Shown one piece after another: positions 30,112 through 43,314 of a stretch of DNA of 51,603 bases. Origin of the DNA: Staphylococcus canis (GTDB lineage Bacteria; Bacillota; Bacilli; Staphylococcales; Staphylococcaceae); contig NZ_JABANU010000018.1 of the NCBI RefSeq assembly GCF_016238445.1, positions 1 to 51,603 on the forward strand, in the 5' to 3' direction. Position numbers and translations under genes: made by a program. The stretch's first letter is position 1. Every line of letters begins with the position of its first letter. The notes below the pieces were generated by a model. The model did no database searches and had not been told where the DNA came from. It was given only the letters and a program-made list of their open reading frames with translations.

Positions 30112-30166
30112 ATTCAATAGTTTAAGATAACAACGCTTTGCATCTTTTATAAACTAACTATTGAAT
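30112..30166 (-). repeat. inverted repeat in the murA leader
   Basis: Perfect 11-bp arms ATTCAATAGTT (30112-30122) and AACTATTGAAT (30156-30166), 33 nt apart, within 80 nt upstream of the murA start. Could form a leader hairpin or bind a regulator. Confidence 0.6.
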
Positions 30167-30269
30167 CTTTTCATGTATATCTTTTTCATTTTCAAAATTT
30201 CATATGTAGTTAAAGCTAGAAATTAAGTATGTCATGCGTCATATGCTTCAATCGAGTGTAAAATTTAAA

Positions 30270-30503
30270 TCAACTGAATAAATACTTAATTTGAGTTGAA
30301 AAATATAATAAATCAACTAAAAAATTACTCACAGCTGTACCAATTAATACAGCAATAAAAATCATTAAGATTTGAAGCTGTGCTGTATAACCTTTTTTAA
30401 AAAATTGATCTAAACGAATCGCATGAAGCGACCAATATGCAATACAAATACATATCACATGTAAAATGAGGTGTACGATTGCAAATTGTCCTAAATAATC
30501 CAT
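30270..30503 (-). CDS. DUF1146 (YwzB) membrane protein
   Basis: 77 residues, two transmembrane helices (about 8-27 and 43-65). DUF1146/YwzB family, conserved upstream of murA in Bacillales. Start ATG after GAAAGGAC. No function known. The ATP synthase terminator at 30698-30733 lies upstream, so it is probably transcribed from its own promoter in the 195-bp gap. Confidence 0.88.
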   Translation of the reverse strand: MDYLGQFAIVHLILHVICICIAYWSLHAIRLDQFFKKGYTAQLQILMIFIAVLIGTAVSNFLVDLLYFSTQIKYLFS

Positions 30504-30697
30504 GACATTTATTGTCCTTTCACTTAACTATCTTTCTTTAATTTTACATGATTTTACATGCAAATCCTAATAATAGTGGTTTTAGTATCGATGTTTCCAT
30601 ACTTCTGAAGCATCTTACTCAAAAGTCACACAATTTACATGATACCTTTTTCAATAGCATATGTATAGTTATAATTTATGAAAATTTCATATAATAC

Positions 30698-30733
30698 AAA
30701 AAGGTTCGATGAGCTAACCCATCGAACCTTTTT
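30698..30733 (-). terminator. terminator of the atp operon
   Basis: Perfect 14-bp stem AAAAAGGTTCGATG / CATCGAACCTTTTT with an 8-nt loop just after the atpC stop; minus-strand T-run follows. Confidence 0.95.
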
Positions 30734-30736
30734 CTA

Positions 30737-31141
30737 TTATTTATACTTCGCAACTTCAATACGATTTTCTGCACGTTTAAGTGCACGTTCTGCACGTTTC
30801 AGATCGGTATCGTCTTGATCACCATCTAAATAGAAAGTCGCACGCTCTTTTGCTGATTTTGCACGTTCTAAATCAATATCATCAGCAGATTCAGCTGCTT
30901 GTACAAGAATATTTACTTTTTCTCGACGTACTTCGGCAAATCCTTCAGTAACAGCTATATAATCCGATTGACCATTTCGTGTCACTTTAACATGACCGAT
31001 TTTTAATGGTGTAACCGTCGGAATGTGACCGTACATCACACCCATTTCGCCTGCTGTAGTTTGTAAGACAACGATTTCAGCATCGCTTTCTCTATAAACA
31101 GAACCATTAGGAGTGACGATATCTAAGGTTAATGTTTTCAT
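30737..31141 (-). CDS. atpC: ATP synthase epsilon subunit
   Basis: 134 residues. N-terminal beta-sandwich (DIVTPNGSVY, GEMGVMYGHIPTV) and a C-terminal pair of helices rich in charged residues (DLERAKSAKERA, LKRAERALKRAENR). Part of the F1 central stalk; regulates ATP hydrolysis. Last gene of the operon, 22 nt after atpD. Confidence 0.98.
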   Translation of the reverse strand: MKTLTLDIVTPNGSVYRESDAEIVVLQTTAGEMGVMYGHIPTVTPLKIGHVKVTRNGQSDYIAVTEGFAEVRREKVNILVQAAESADDIDLERAKSAKERATFYLDGDQDDTDLKRAERALKRAENRIEVAKYK

Positions 31142-31163
31142 TATCCAAGCCTCCTAATTTGTT

Positions 31164-32588
<1,425 letters not shown>

Positions 32589-32599
32589 TTATAATCAAA

Positions 32600-33466
32600 T
32601 TATTCTAATGCTGCTGAACCACCAACAATTTCAGTAATTTGTTGTGTAATGGCTGCTTGACGCGCACGGTTATATTCTAATGATAAATCGTCAATCATTT
32701 CTGTCGCATTATCAGAAGCATTCTTCATAGCGTTCATTCTTGAAGCATGCTCACTTGTTTTTGCATCTAAAATAATACCGTAAATCAAACTTTCAATATA
32801 TTGAGGTAATAGTATTTTAAGTATTGATTCTTTATCAGGTTCAAACTCATAAGAAGACATAGCACTATGTCCTAAACTTGAGTCTTCAGGTGATAATGGT
32901 AAAAGTTTTTTTCGCATTGGTTTATTTTCAATGACACTGACATAATGACTATAGTAAATATTCAATTCATCGATCTCTTCATCTGCGTATAAATCAATTG
33001 CGCGTTTTCCAATCGCTTGTACTGCTTTAAATGAAGGTTGATCTGGGATGTCGGTTAATGAGTTTACAACCTCATAACCACGCGCTTTTAAGAATGATGC
33101 ACCAATTTGTCCTAAAACGATGATGCGATATTCATCTGGATTTTGGTGTCTTTCTTCAATATCTCTAATCATCTTTTTCAATACATTTGCACTATATGCG
33201 CCTGCAAGTCCACGGTCACTTGTCATGACCATATATCCAACACGTTTAACCGGGCGCTCAACAAGCATTGGATGAGAAGACGTTGTATTTGAACCAGCAA
33301 TAGCTGTAATCACATCTTCCATTTTTTCCATATAGGGTCTAAATGTTTTATTATTACGTTCTGCTTTACGTAATTTAGAGTTAGATACCATGTTCATGGC
33401 ACTCGTAATTTGTTTCATTTTTTTAGTTGAATTAATACGAGAATCTATTTCCTTTAGTGAAGCCAT
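32600..33466 (-). CDS. atpG: ATP synthase gamma subunit
   Basis: 288 residues. Two long coiled-coil helices at both ends ([37 protein letters not shown]) that form the rotating shaft inside the alpha3beta3 ring, with a central Rossmann-like part ([14 protein letters not shown]). Confidence 0.98.
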   Translation of the reverse strand: MASLKEIDSRINSTKKMKQITSAMNMVSNSKLRKAERNNKTFRPYMEKMEDVITAIAGSNTTSSHPMLVERPVKRVGYMVMTSDRGLAGAYSANVLKKMIRDIEERHQNPDEYRIIVLGQIGASFLKARGYEVVNSLTDIPDQPSFKAVQAIGKRAIDLYADEEIDELNIYYSHYVSVIENKPMRKKLLPLSPEDSSLGHSAMSSYEFEPDKESILKILLPQYIESLIYGIILDAKTSEHASRMNAMKNASDNATEMIDDLSLEYNRARQAAITQQITEIVGGSAALE

Positions 33467-33498
33467 TATCTCACCACCTTATCTATGTTCATGATTCT

Positions 33499-35007
<1,509 letters not shown>

Positions 35008-35033
35008 CTATGTCACTCCTCTTTATCATCGTA

Positions 35034-35573
35034 TTAATGTGCTCGATTAAAGTTTCTAACGAGCTGATTCAAATCATTTTGGATACTACCATCGTATACT
35101 TTTGTGCCAATTTTTACGCGTATTCCTCCGATAAGAGACTCATTTACATCAGCATGTAAAATTAAATCATTTAATCCGATACGATTAATTAAGGCTTCTT
35201 TAACCTGAATGATTTCGTCATCTGATAGTGGTTGTGCTGACTCTAAATGTGCTTCAGCTAAACCATGGTGTTGATAATAATGATCTTTAAATGATTCATA
35301 AATCTCATCAATAAGTCGGAAATTGCGATGTCCGGCTACTACTTTTAATGTATTAAATAGAAATGGATTAATTCCTTTGAAAACACGATCTACTAATTTA
35401 CGACGATCATTAATCGTTACTTTAGGTTCGTGATCAATTTGTTTGAAATAATTCATTTTATCTTCAAGAGCCGTATAGATTTCTGTAAAGTCTTGATATA
35501 CTTCTTCTACCACATTATGTTTGATAGAGACTTCAAAAAGCGCTTGGGCATATTTACGAGCAACATTAGCCAT
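35034..35573 (-). CDS. atpH: ATP synthase delta subunit
   Basis: 179 residues, helical N-terminal domain (ARKYAQALFEVS) and C-terminal GGIRVKIGTKVYDGSI, both family signatures. Peripheral stalk cap joining subunit b to F1. ATG overlaps the atpF stop (TAATG), so coupled. Confidence 0.98.
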   Translation of the reverse strand: MANVARKYAQALFEVSIKHNVVEEVYQDFTEIYTALEDKMNYFKQIDHEPKVTINDRRKLVDRVFKGINPFLFNTLKVVAGHRNFRLIDEIYESFKDHYYQHHGLAEAHLESAQPLSDDEIIQVKEALINRIGLNDLILHADVNESLIGGIRVKIGTKVYDGSIQNDLNQLVRNFNRAH

Positions 35574-36088
35574 TACTTATCCCCTACCTCTTTAATGTAC
35601 TTCTCTACTAATGCTTTTTGATCTTGTTCAGAAATTTCTTTGCGTAATACTTTAGATGCGATCAGTACTGAGAGTTCAGAAACTTGATTGTTAATTTCAG
35701 CCAATGCACGCTCTTTTTCACTTTTAATTTCACTTTGAGCCGTTTCAATCATACCATTAGCACGTTGATTTGCTTCATGAATGATTTCTTCTTGTTGGCG
35801 ACGCGCTTGAACTTTCGCATCTTCAATTATTTTATGAACTTCTTCTTGTGTTTCTTTTAATTTTTGTCTATTTTCTTCTTCTAATCGTTGGGCATTTAAT
35901 TTTGCTCTTTCAGCATCATCAATATCTTGATTAATTGAATGCTCACGATCATCCATGACTTTTTTAAGTGGACCCCATGCAAACTTTTTCAGTAATGCGA
36001 GTAAAATGATGAAAGTTACCATCGTTACGATAATATCACCAATATTCACACCGCTACCAGCTGCAAAGGTAAATAAGTTAGCAGTCAC
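35573..36088 (-). CDS. atpF: ATP synthase b subunit
   Basis: 171 residues with a GTG start at 36086-36088 (AAAGGAG 11 nt upstream; gives VTANLFTF, matching the staphylococcal MTETANLF-type start). One N-terminal transmembrane helix (about 12-34), followed by a long charged coiled coil (from [14 protein letters not shown]) that dimerises as the peripheral stalk. Longer readings start on poor codons overlapping the ribosome-binding site. Separated from atpE by an unusually long 291-bp gap. Confidence 0.95.
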   Translation of the reverse strand: MTANLFTFAAGSGVNIGDIIVTMVTFIILLALLKKFAWGPLKKVMDDREHSINQDIDDAERAKLNAQRLEEENRQKLKETQEEVHKIIEDAKVQARRQQEEIIHEANQRANGMIETAQSEIKSEKERALAEINNQVSELSVLIASKVLRKEISEQDQKALVEKYIKEVGDK

Positions 36089-36263
36089 TACGTTGTACAC
36101 TCCTTTCAATCATCTCATCTTTGTCACTCAATCATTTGAGGATGGTCATTAAGTTTTAAAATGAATACTACACCCTCATCATTAAAGATAACTAAAGATT
36201 GAAAAGCCTCTGCTTTATAAAAATTCAGTTATCCAATATACATTCTTAAAAATGTTTTTTTAT

Positions 36264-36298
36264 AGAGGGACAGGGTATAAACTAATCCCAGCCCCTCT
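36264..36298. repeat. GC-rich hairpin inside the atp operon (atpE-atpF gap)
   Basis: AGAGGG(A)C(A)GGG pairs with CCC(A)G(C)CCCTCT around an 11-nt loop. No U-tract follows on the minus strand, so not a classic terminator. It resembles the GGGCTGGGA-type intergenic hairpin repeats scattered in staphylococcal genomes. The remaining 36089-36379 sequence is AT-rich without an ORF. Confidence 0.7.
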
Positions 36299-36379
36299 GA
36301 CAATTGTACGTTCTATGTAAATATTCAGAACACCTAACAAATGTCTTATGTCGCTCTTCGTTATCCTTAAGCTTTAGCG

Positions 36380-36592
<213 letters not shown>

Positions 36593-36631
36593 TTATAAAT
36601 CCTCCTAAATTTTTAAAATTAATGATATAAA

Positions 36632-37351
<720 letters not shown>

Positions 37352-37397
37352 TCAATTTCACCTCTTTTCGTTTAATACTTTGACTTTAATTAAACTG

Positions 37398-37748
37398 TCA
37401 ACGCTGTTTAATCAAAGGACGAAACACGATAAACACATACGACATTAATAATCCTATAAGTATGCCTATAATATGTATATTGTCACGAAACAATAACCAA
37501 AGCACACAACATATCACGGCTACCAAGTACCTCCACATGTTACCCGTTTTAATATGCCCTTTTGTTTTATTGATAGATTGCCATAAGTAATATTCAAATA
37601 TACATGTATTGATAAATGAACCGATGATACCTATGATTAACCCCAATATAATCGGACTTTTATGAAATAAATATAGGATTATTAGCGCGATTAAAGCAAT
37701 ACTATAATATGTCAAAAACGGCTGGAATATTCTATAAAAGTGATTCAT
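37398..37748 (-). CDS. atpI: ATP synthase protein I
   Basis: 116 residues, four predicted transmembrane helices, AtpI/UncI family. Helps c-ring assembly and stability in other bacteria; not part of the final enzyme. First gene of the operon; GAGG 9 nt before the ATG. Confidence 0.92.
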   Translation of the reverse strand: MNHFYRIFQPFLTYYSIALIALIILYLFHKSPIILGLIIGIIGSFINTCIFEYYLWQSINKTKGHIKTGNMWRYLVAVICCVLWLLFRDNIHIIGILIGLLMSYVFIVFRPLIKQR

Positions 37749-37810
37749 TATAGAAACCTCATTTCTGTGTCATACACATTAGTGAAAGCCGTTCCATGCA
37801 TACAACTTTC

Positions 37811-37839
37811 ATGATAATATAGCGGGAAAATTGTGTCAA
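37811..37839 (-). promoter_or_regulatory. atp operon promoter
   Basis: -35 TTGACA (37834-37839), 17-bp spacer, -10 TATCAT (37811-37816), 63 nt before atpI. The -35 and part of the spacer coincide with one arm of a large inverted repeat. Confidence 0.8.
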
Positions 37840-37904
37840 TTATGCATTAAAAAGCCATAAGATTTCACACACTATTTGTCACATTTTAGACACATTTTCC
37901 CGCT
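37821..37904. repeat. large inverted repeat between mnaA and atpI
   Basis: AGCGGGAAAATTGTGTC (37821-37837) and GACACATTTTCCCGCT (37889-37904) pair over 16 bp with one bulged base; loop 51 nt. The far arm lies 6 nt after the mnaA stop, the near arm overlaps the atp promoter. No U-tract follows on the minus strand. Confidence 0.8.
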
Positions 37905-37910
37905 TTATAA

Positions 37911-39044
37911 TTAAACTTCAAAAGGTTTTGGCTTTTCTGAGATCAGTCCGTAATAATATTTAATATTTTCGCAAATACGCTCTGATGCATGTCCATCTCC
38001 ATAAGGGTTTTGTGCAACGCTCATTTCATCATACTCATCTTGGTGTGTTAATAATGTTTTAGTATGTTGATAAACGTCCTCTTCCTCTGTACCAACTAAC
38101 TTCAATGTTTTAGCTTCAACACCTTCTGGACGTTCTGTTGTATCTCTTAGTACTAGAACAGGTTTTCCAAGTGATGGTGCTTCTTCTTGCACACCACCTG
38201 AATCAGTCAATATGAGATGTGATTGTGCCGCAAAATTATGGAAATCCATAACTTCAAGCGGTTCGATTAATTCAACACGGTCATGATTACTTAAATGTTT
38301 ATAAGCAATTTCACGTACTTTTGGATTTTTATGCATAGGATAAACAATTACAACATCCTCAAATACGTCGACAATACGACGTGCCGCTTTAAAAATATTT
38401 TCCATCGGTTGTCCAATATTTTCACGACGGTGCGCTGTTAATAAAATAATACGTTTATCTTGATGACGTTGAATGATTTCCGATTCATAATTTTCATCCA
38501 CTGTTGTACGCATCGCATCAATAGCAGTATTACCTGTCACAACGACCGCATCTTTATTTTTATTTTCGTTGAGTAGATTACGTTGTGCTTGGATGGTTGG
38601 CGCAAAATGTAAATCTGCCATAACACCTGTCATTTGACGGTTCATTTCTTCAGGAAATGGTGAGTATTTTTGCCATGTTCTTAACCCTGCTTCAACGTGA
38701 CCGATACTAATTTCGTTATAGAACGCTGCTAAACTACCAGCGAATGTTGTTGTCGTATCACCATGAACTAATATCATATCTGGTTTTGATTCTTGAATTA
38801 CGTCTTCTAATCCTAGTAATACTCTTGAAGTTACTTCTGATAACGTTTGACCTTGTTTCATGATATTTAAATCATAATCAGGTTTAATATCAAACGTCTC
38901 TAGGACAGAATCTAACATTTCACGATGTTGTGCTGTCACGACAACAATCGGCTCAAGTTGATCGTCTTTTTTAAGTTGTAATACAAGCGGGGCCATTTTA
39001 ATCGCCTCAGGTCTCGTACCAAATATTGTCATAATTCTCTTCAT
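37911..39044 (-). CDS. mnaA: UDP-N-acetylglucosamine 2-epimerase (non-hydrolysing)
   Basis: 377 residues. Interconverts UDP-GlcNAc and UDP-ManNAc, the latter needed for the wall teichoic acid linkage unit and capsule. GTRPEAIKMAPLV at the N-terminus, HVEAGLRTWQKYSPFPEEMNR active-site loop, and TDSGGVQEEAPSLGKP. ATG at 39042-39044 (MKRIMTIFG) is preferred, with AAGGAG 10 nt upstream; ATG at 39050 is the alternative but sits 4 nt from that site. Confidence 0.95.
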   Translation of the reverse strand: MKRIMTIFGTRPEAIKMAPLVLQLKKDDQLEPIVVVTAQHREMLDSVLETFDIKPDYDLNIMKQGQTLSEVTSRVLLGLEDVIQESKPDMILVHGDTTTTFAGSLAAFYNEISIGHVEAGLRTWQKYSPFPEEMNRQMTGVMADLHFAPTIQAQRNLLNENKNKDAVVVTGNTAIDAMRTTVDENYESEIIQRHQDKRIILLTAHRRENIGQPMENIFKAARRIVDVFEDVVIVYPMHKNPKVREIAYKHLSNHDRVELIEPLEVMDFHNFAAQSHLILTDSGGVQEEAPSLGKPVLVLRDTTERPEGVEAKTLKLVGTEEEDVYQHTKTLLTHQDEYDEMSVAQNPYGDGHASERICENIKYYYGLISEKPKPFEV

Positions 39045-39069
39045 TTTCATTGAACTCCTTATTTGCACA

Positions 39070-39699
39070 TTATTTTGTACCAAATAATCGGTCTCCAGCA
39101 TCTCCAAGACCTGGAATGATATACGCATTTTCGTCTAAGCGTTCATCTAATGCAGCGATATAAATATCGACATCTTCATGCGCTTTTTGAAGCTTTTCAA
39201 CACCTTCAGGCGCAGCGATTAAACACATGAAGCGAATGTGGTTTGCACCACGTTTTTTTAACGAATTAATAGCTTCAATTGCAGATGAACCTGTCGCTAA
39301 CATTGGATCTACTACAATAATTTCACGCTCTTCAATATCTTGTGGTAACTTCACAAAATATTCAACCGCTTCTAAAGTTTTTGGATCACGATATAAGCCA
39401 ACGTGACCAATACGTGCAGCTGGTACTAAATTAAGAATACCTGTAGTCATACCCAAGCCTGCTCGTAAAATGGGAACAAACGCTAACTTTTTACCTGATA
39501 AGCGTTTTGCGACTGCCTTTGTGACAGGTGTTTCAATTTCAACATCTTTTAACTCTAGGTTTCGTGTTACTTCATATGCCATAAGCATGCCGACTTCATC
39601 TACAAGTTCACGAAAAGCTTTCGTACCTGTGTTGACGTCACGAATGTAACTGAGTTTGTGTTGAATTAAGGGATGATCTAATACGTGTACATTTCCCAT
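39070..39699 (-). CDS. upp: Uracil phosphoribosyltransferase
   Basis: 209 residues. Makes UMP from uracil and PRPP; target route of 5-fluorouracil. PRPP-binding [15 protein letters not shown] and uracil-binding [12 protein letters not shown]. 22 nt after glyA, 25 nt before mnaA. Confidence 0.98.
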   Translation of the reverse strand: MGNVHVLDHPLIQHKLSYIRDVNTGTKAFRELVDEVGMLMAYEVTRNLELKDVEIETPVTKAVAKRLSGKKLAFVPILRAGLGMTTGILNLVPAARIGHVGLYRDPKTLEAVEYFVKLPQDIEEREIIVVDPMLATGSSAIEAINSLKKRGANHIRFMCLIAAPEGVEKLQKAHEDVDIYIAALDERLDENAYIIPGLGDAGDRLFGTK

Positions 39700-39721
39700 G
39701 ATATTGCCTCCGTTTGTACGA

Positions 39722-40960
39722 TTAATGATATAAAGGATAACGTTCTGTTAATTTACGAACGCGTGATTTTGCTTCATCAATAACGCTTTGATCTTTATGG
39801 TTTTTAAGCACGTCACTGATAATTTGTGCGACTTCTTCAAATGCTTTTTCGTCAAAGCCACGCGTTGTTGCAGCTGGTGTACCTAAACGGATTCCACTTG
39901 TAACAAAAGGTTTTTCTTGATCGAATGGTATTGTGTTTTTATTACATGTAATACCAATTTCATCTAAAACTTCTTCTGCTACTTTACCTGTGATGCCTAC
40001 TGAACCTTTAACATCTACAGCAACAAGATGGTTGTCCGTACCACCAGATACAATACGAAAATCATTCTTTTGTAAAGTTGTCGCGAGTACTTTAGCATTT
40101 TTTACAACTTGTTGTTGATACGCTTTAAATTCTGGTTGTAATGCTTCACCAAATGCAACAGCTTTAGCAGCAATCACATGTTCTAAAGGTCCCCCTTGAA
40201 TGCCAGGAAAAATAGTTTTATCAATGTCTTTTTGATATTCAGCTTTACATAAAATCATACCACCACGTGGGCCACGTAATGTTTTATGCGTTGTTGTTGT
40301 TACAAAATCAGCATATTCGACTGGATTTTGATGTAAACCTGCTGCGACTAGGCCTGCGATGTGTGCCATATCCACCATGAGTTTCGCTCCGACTTCATCA
40401 GCAATCTCTTTAAACTTCTTAAAATCGATTTCTCTTGAATATGCAGATGCACCTGCAACAATTAATTTGGGTTGATGTGCTTTAGCAAGCTTTCTTACTT
40501 CTTCATAGTCAATACGCTCTTCTTCACGTGTCACTTCATACTCTACGAAGTTATAGAATTTACCACTAAAGTTAACAGGTGAACCGTGTGTTAAGTGACC
40601 GCCATGACTTAAATTCATACCAAGAACTGTGTCACCATGTTCAAGTACTGTAAGATATACTGCCATATTGGCTTGAGAGCCTGAGTGCGGTTGAACATTC
40701 GCATGATCTGCATTAAAAATTTCTTTTGCGCGTTCAATCGCTAATGTTTCAGTTTGATCCACAAACTCACAACCACCATAATAACGGCGACCAGGATATC
40801 CCTCTGCATACTTGTTCGTCATTACTGAACCTTGTGCTTCAAGTACAGCTTCAGAAACAAAGTTTTCAGACGCGATTAACTCAATATTATTATTTTGGCG
40901 TTTAAATTCATTTTGAATTGCATCAAAGACAGCTTGATCTTGCTTTTCGATATAAGACAT
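39722..40960 (-). CDS. glyA: Serine hydroxymethyltransferase
   Basis: 412 residues. PLP enzyme converting serine and tetrahydrofolate to glycine and methylene-THF. PLP lysine in [18 protein letters not shown] at 40958-40960 chosen (GAGGG 7 nt upstream); the ATG 6 nt before it touches the ribosome-binding site. 17 nt after ywlG. Confidence 0.98.
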   Translation of the reverse strand: MSYIEKQDQAVFDAIQNEFKRQNNNIELIASENFVSEAVLEAQGSVMTNKYAEGYPGRRYYGGCEFVDQTETLAIERAKEIFNADHANVQPHSGSQANMAVYLTVLEHGDTVLGMNLSHGGHLTHGSPVNFSGKFYNFVEYEVTREEERIDYEEVRKLAKAHQPKLIVAGASAYSREIDFKKFKEIADEVGAKLMVDMAHIAGLVAAGLHQNPVEYADFVTTTTHKTLRGPRGGMILCKAEYQKDIDKTIFPGIQGGPLEHVIAAKAVAFGEALQPEFKAYQQQVVKNAKVLATTLQKNDFRIVSGGTDNHLVAVDVKGSVGITGKVAEEVLDEIGITCNKNTIPFDQEKPFVTSGIRLGTPAATTRGFDEKAFEEVAQIISDVLKNHKDQSVIDEAKSRVRKLTERYPLYH

Positions 40961-40977
40961 AGACATACCCTCTTTCC

Positions 40978-41505
40978 TTAAAGATTATATTTTGCACGTT
41001 CTCCACCAATTTTTTTAGGACGTGATGTTGCGACAGTTACAATGGCCTCTCCAATTGTTTTGACTGATGTACGAACCGGTACAGCCACATGCTTCAAATG
41101 CATGCCAATTAAAGTTTGACCAATATCAATCCCTTTTTGAGCTTGGATATGCTCAACAACAATTGGATCTTTCATGTTTCGGTATGCATGTGTTGATAAC
41201 GAACCCCCAGCATGTACATCTGGTACAACCGAAACTTCTTCCATTGTATAAGGATTAAAAGCTTGACGTTCAATAGTGATAGCACGATTGATATGCTCAC
41301 ACCCTTGAAATGCAAAATGAACGCCTGTCTCGTTTTCGATTTGGCTTAGTGCTTCATATATCTCTCTAGCGGTTTCAAGTGATCCTTCCGTACCAATACG
41401 TTGTCCATTCACTTCAGAAGTCGAACAACCTACGACACAAATTTCTCCCTTTTTGAAAAACGATTGAGACTTTAATTCATCTAATAACGTTTGCAATCCT
41501 TCCAC
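40978..41505 (-). CDS. UPF0340 (YwlG, TIGR01440) family protein
   Basis: 175 residues, start GTG at 41503-41505 behind AAGGAGGGG; no nearby ATG. Conserved [17 protein letters not shown] and PDVHAGGSL motifs of the UPF0340 family. Unknown biochemical function; conserved upstream of glyA-upp in Bacillales. Preceded by a 262-bp gap. Confidence 0.92.
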   Translation of the reverse strand: MEGLQTLLDELKSQSFFKKGEICVVGCSTSEVNGQRIGTEGSLETAREIYEALSQIENETGVHFAFQGCEHINRAITIERQAFNPYTMEEVSVVPDVHAGGSLSTHAYRNMKDPIVVEHIQAQKGIDIGQTLIGMHLKHVAVPVRTSVKTIGEAIVTVATSRPKKIGGERAKYNL

Positions 41506-41767
41506 GTTACCCCTCCTTATAAGTAAAATACTGCCTCACTCATGAGCCATACATTGATAGCCTCATGGTTTAACAATACGTGTGACTTACACCTGAAACA
41601 AATGGCTTAGATATGAAACCAAATCGCATTACACAAATGATAAAACATTACTTTGACGACGGCTCATACCAGCTCAACATTGTTTCTAGTTGATGGTTCA
41701 ACACTTAAAACATGCTAGATGTTTATATTATAACGTATTTTTTCACTTTCATATACTGATTATGAGT
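41506..41767 (-). promoter_or_regulatory. long leader region upstream of ywlG-glyA-upp-mnaA
   Basis: 262 bp without ORF. A TATAAT lies on the minus strand at about 41732-41737. Between it and ywlG are small dyads such as GTTGA-ACC-ATCAAC near 41686-41699 and CATGAG...CTCATG near 41540-41570. May be a structured leader, but it matches no riboswitch class I recognise. Confidence 0.4.
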
Positions 41768-42193
41768 TTAAGCTTCAGGAATTTTTGACTTTAGCATATG
41801 AATCAATGCTTTAAGTTCATTGTATGTTGCTTCATACACTTCAAAGTTTGAACCAAATGGATCTTTAACATCGCCCGCTTCACCTACAAATTCTGTTAAA
41901 GTCATTACGTTTTCGTGCGCTCCATACAACAATCGAATTAATTCAGCATGATCATGTGTCATCGTGAGAATCAAATCAGCCTCAAGGTCTTCTGATTTTA
42001 AAATATCAGCAGTAGATTTGACTGGATAACCATCTGCCTCGAGCAAAGTTTTAGTATGTTTAGCGATAGGGTCTCCTGCTATACTCGTGATGCCTCGTGA
42101 TGCAATTTCATGTTCTGGCAGTAATGCTCGAGCAATACCTTCAGCCATTGGACTACGACAAGTGTTACCTGTACACACAAAAGTGATTTTCAT
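41768..42193 (-). CDS. ywlE: Low-molecular-weight protein phosphatase, probable arginine phosphatase YwlE
   Basis: 141 residues. P-loop CTGNTCRS at residues 7-14 and the DPFGS acid loop near the C-terminus. The threonine between N and the second Cys (Thr11) is the residue that in Bacillus YwlE makes the enzyme prefer phospho-arginine; tyrosine-specific relatives have a bulkier hydrophobic residue. S. aureus equivalent is PtpB. ATG overlaps the sua5 stop (TAATG). Confidence 0.9.
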   Translation of the reverse strand: MKITFVCTGNTCRSPMAEGIARALLPEHEIASRGITSIAGDPIAKHTKTLLEADGYPVKSTADILKSEDLEADLILTMTHDHAELIRLLYGAHENVMTLTEFVGEAGDVKDPFGSNFEVYEATYNELKALIHMLKSKIPEA

Positions 42194-43242
42194 TATAACT
42201 CATCCTTTATAATTTGATGATTGACTGCTTTTAACATTCTATTGTTGAGTGCCTCAGTTTCATTGGAATCAGGATACCCATAAATATACGCCATATTTAT
42301 ATTTGATAATTTGTCTAACTGATGTAATGTATCGTATAAATTGCGATTTGCATTTGAAACGTCTGTAGTATCTTCACTTAAAGTAATGATATGTGCAGAT
42401 GATGGAATAAACTTTTGTAAACTTTTGGGTACAATAAACGCTACTTCAGACCAATCTTCATGGGCATTTTGACGAATCGGCCCAGCAATATGTTGAATCA
42501 TTTTAAGTGGTGTTTCAGGAGCGTAATGTTTATACTTCATTCCTGGTGCAATTGGTTTTTCTGTTAACGTTACTGCGCTTTCATCTACAGAATTGGGAAG
42601 TATCTCATTGAGCATAGAACGTGTAATTGTTCCTGGTCGTGCAATTTTAAAGGGGAAAGAAGTACAATCTAAAACCGTACTCTCCAGGCCAGCCTCACTT
42701 TGCGTGGAATGAATGATACCGTCTACTCGCCCATTCAAATCATGATACACATGTTCAAATGTTGTAGGAGAAGGTCTTCCACTTAAATTAGCACTCGGTG
42801 CCGCGATTGGCATATTTAAAACCTTCAATAACGTCCGTGCAATAGGATGACTTGGCATTCTAACTGCTACAGTATCAAGCCCACCTGTAACTTTGTCAGA
42901 TAAATACCCATGTTTCACAGGTAAAATGAACGTGATAGGCCCAGGCCAAAATGCTTCCATTAATTTAATCGTAGAAGGCGTAATATCACTCACAAACGCT
43001 TCTAACTGTTCAGTTTCATATATGTGTACAATGAGTGGATTATCAGAAGGTCTTCCTTTTGCTTGATAGATGGACTGTATGGCTTGACTGTTACGAGCAT
43101 CTGCGCCTAAGCCATATACAGTTTCAGTTGGTAAAACGACTAAACCTCCTTGTTGATAGGTCTCGATGATTTCATCTAATTTTGGATAAGATTCAAGGGT
43201 AGTCGTAAAGTCTCGAACGTCCCAAATTTGAGTTTCTTTCAA
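42193..43242 (-). CDS. Threonylcarbamoyl-AMP synthase (Sua5/YwlC)
   Basis: 349 residues with a TTG start at 43240-43242: AGAGGTGA lies 8 nt before it. The GTG at 43251 overlaps that site and is less likely. N-terminal YrdC domain (GGLVVLPTETVYGLGADA, KGRPSDNPLIVH, AAPSANLSGRPSPT) and a C-terminal Sua5 domain after the linker IAPGMKYKHYAP. Makes TC-AMP for t6A37 in ANN-decoding tRNAs. Confidence 0.93.
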   Translation of the reverse strand: MKETQIWDVRDFTTTLESYPKLDEIIETYQQGGLVVLPTETVYGLGADARNSQAIQSIYQAKGRPSDNPLIVHIYETEQLEAFVSDITPSTIKLMEAFWPGPITFILPVKHGYLSDKVTGGLDTVAVRMPSHPIARTLLKVLNMPIAAPSANLSGRPSPTTFEHVYHDLNGRVDGIIHSTQSEAGLESTVLDCTSFPFKIARPGTITRSMLNEILPNSVDESAVTLTEKPIAPGMKYKHYAPETPLKMIQHIAGPIRQNAHEDWSEVAFIVPKSLQKFIPSSAHIITLSEDTTDVSNANRNLYDTLHQLDKLSNINMAYIYGYPDSNETEALNNRMLKAVNHQIIKDEL

Positions 43243-43314
43243 AACTGTCACCTCTCTTCATGTTGTAGTTTACTTTAAAGTAAAAAGTTACGCACAGATA
43301 TACCGTACATAACT

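Noticed and set aside
37821..37904. Large inverted repeat considered as an ordinary terminator of mnaA
   Set aside because: 51-nt loop and no U-tract after the 3' arm; kept as a repeat and finding instead.
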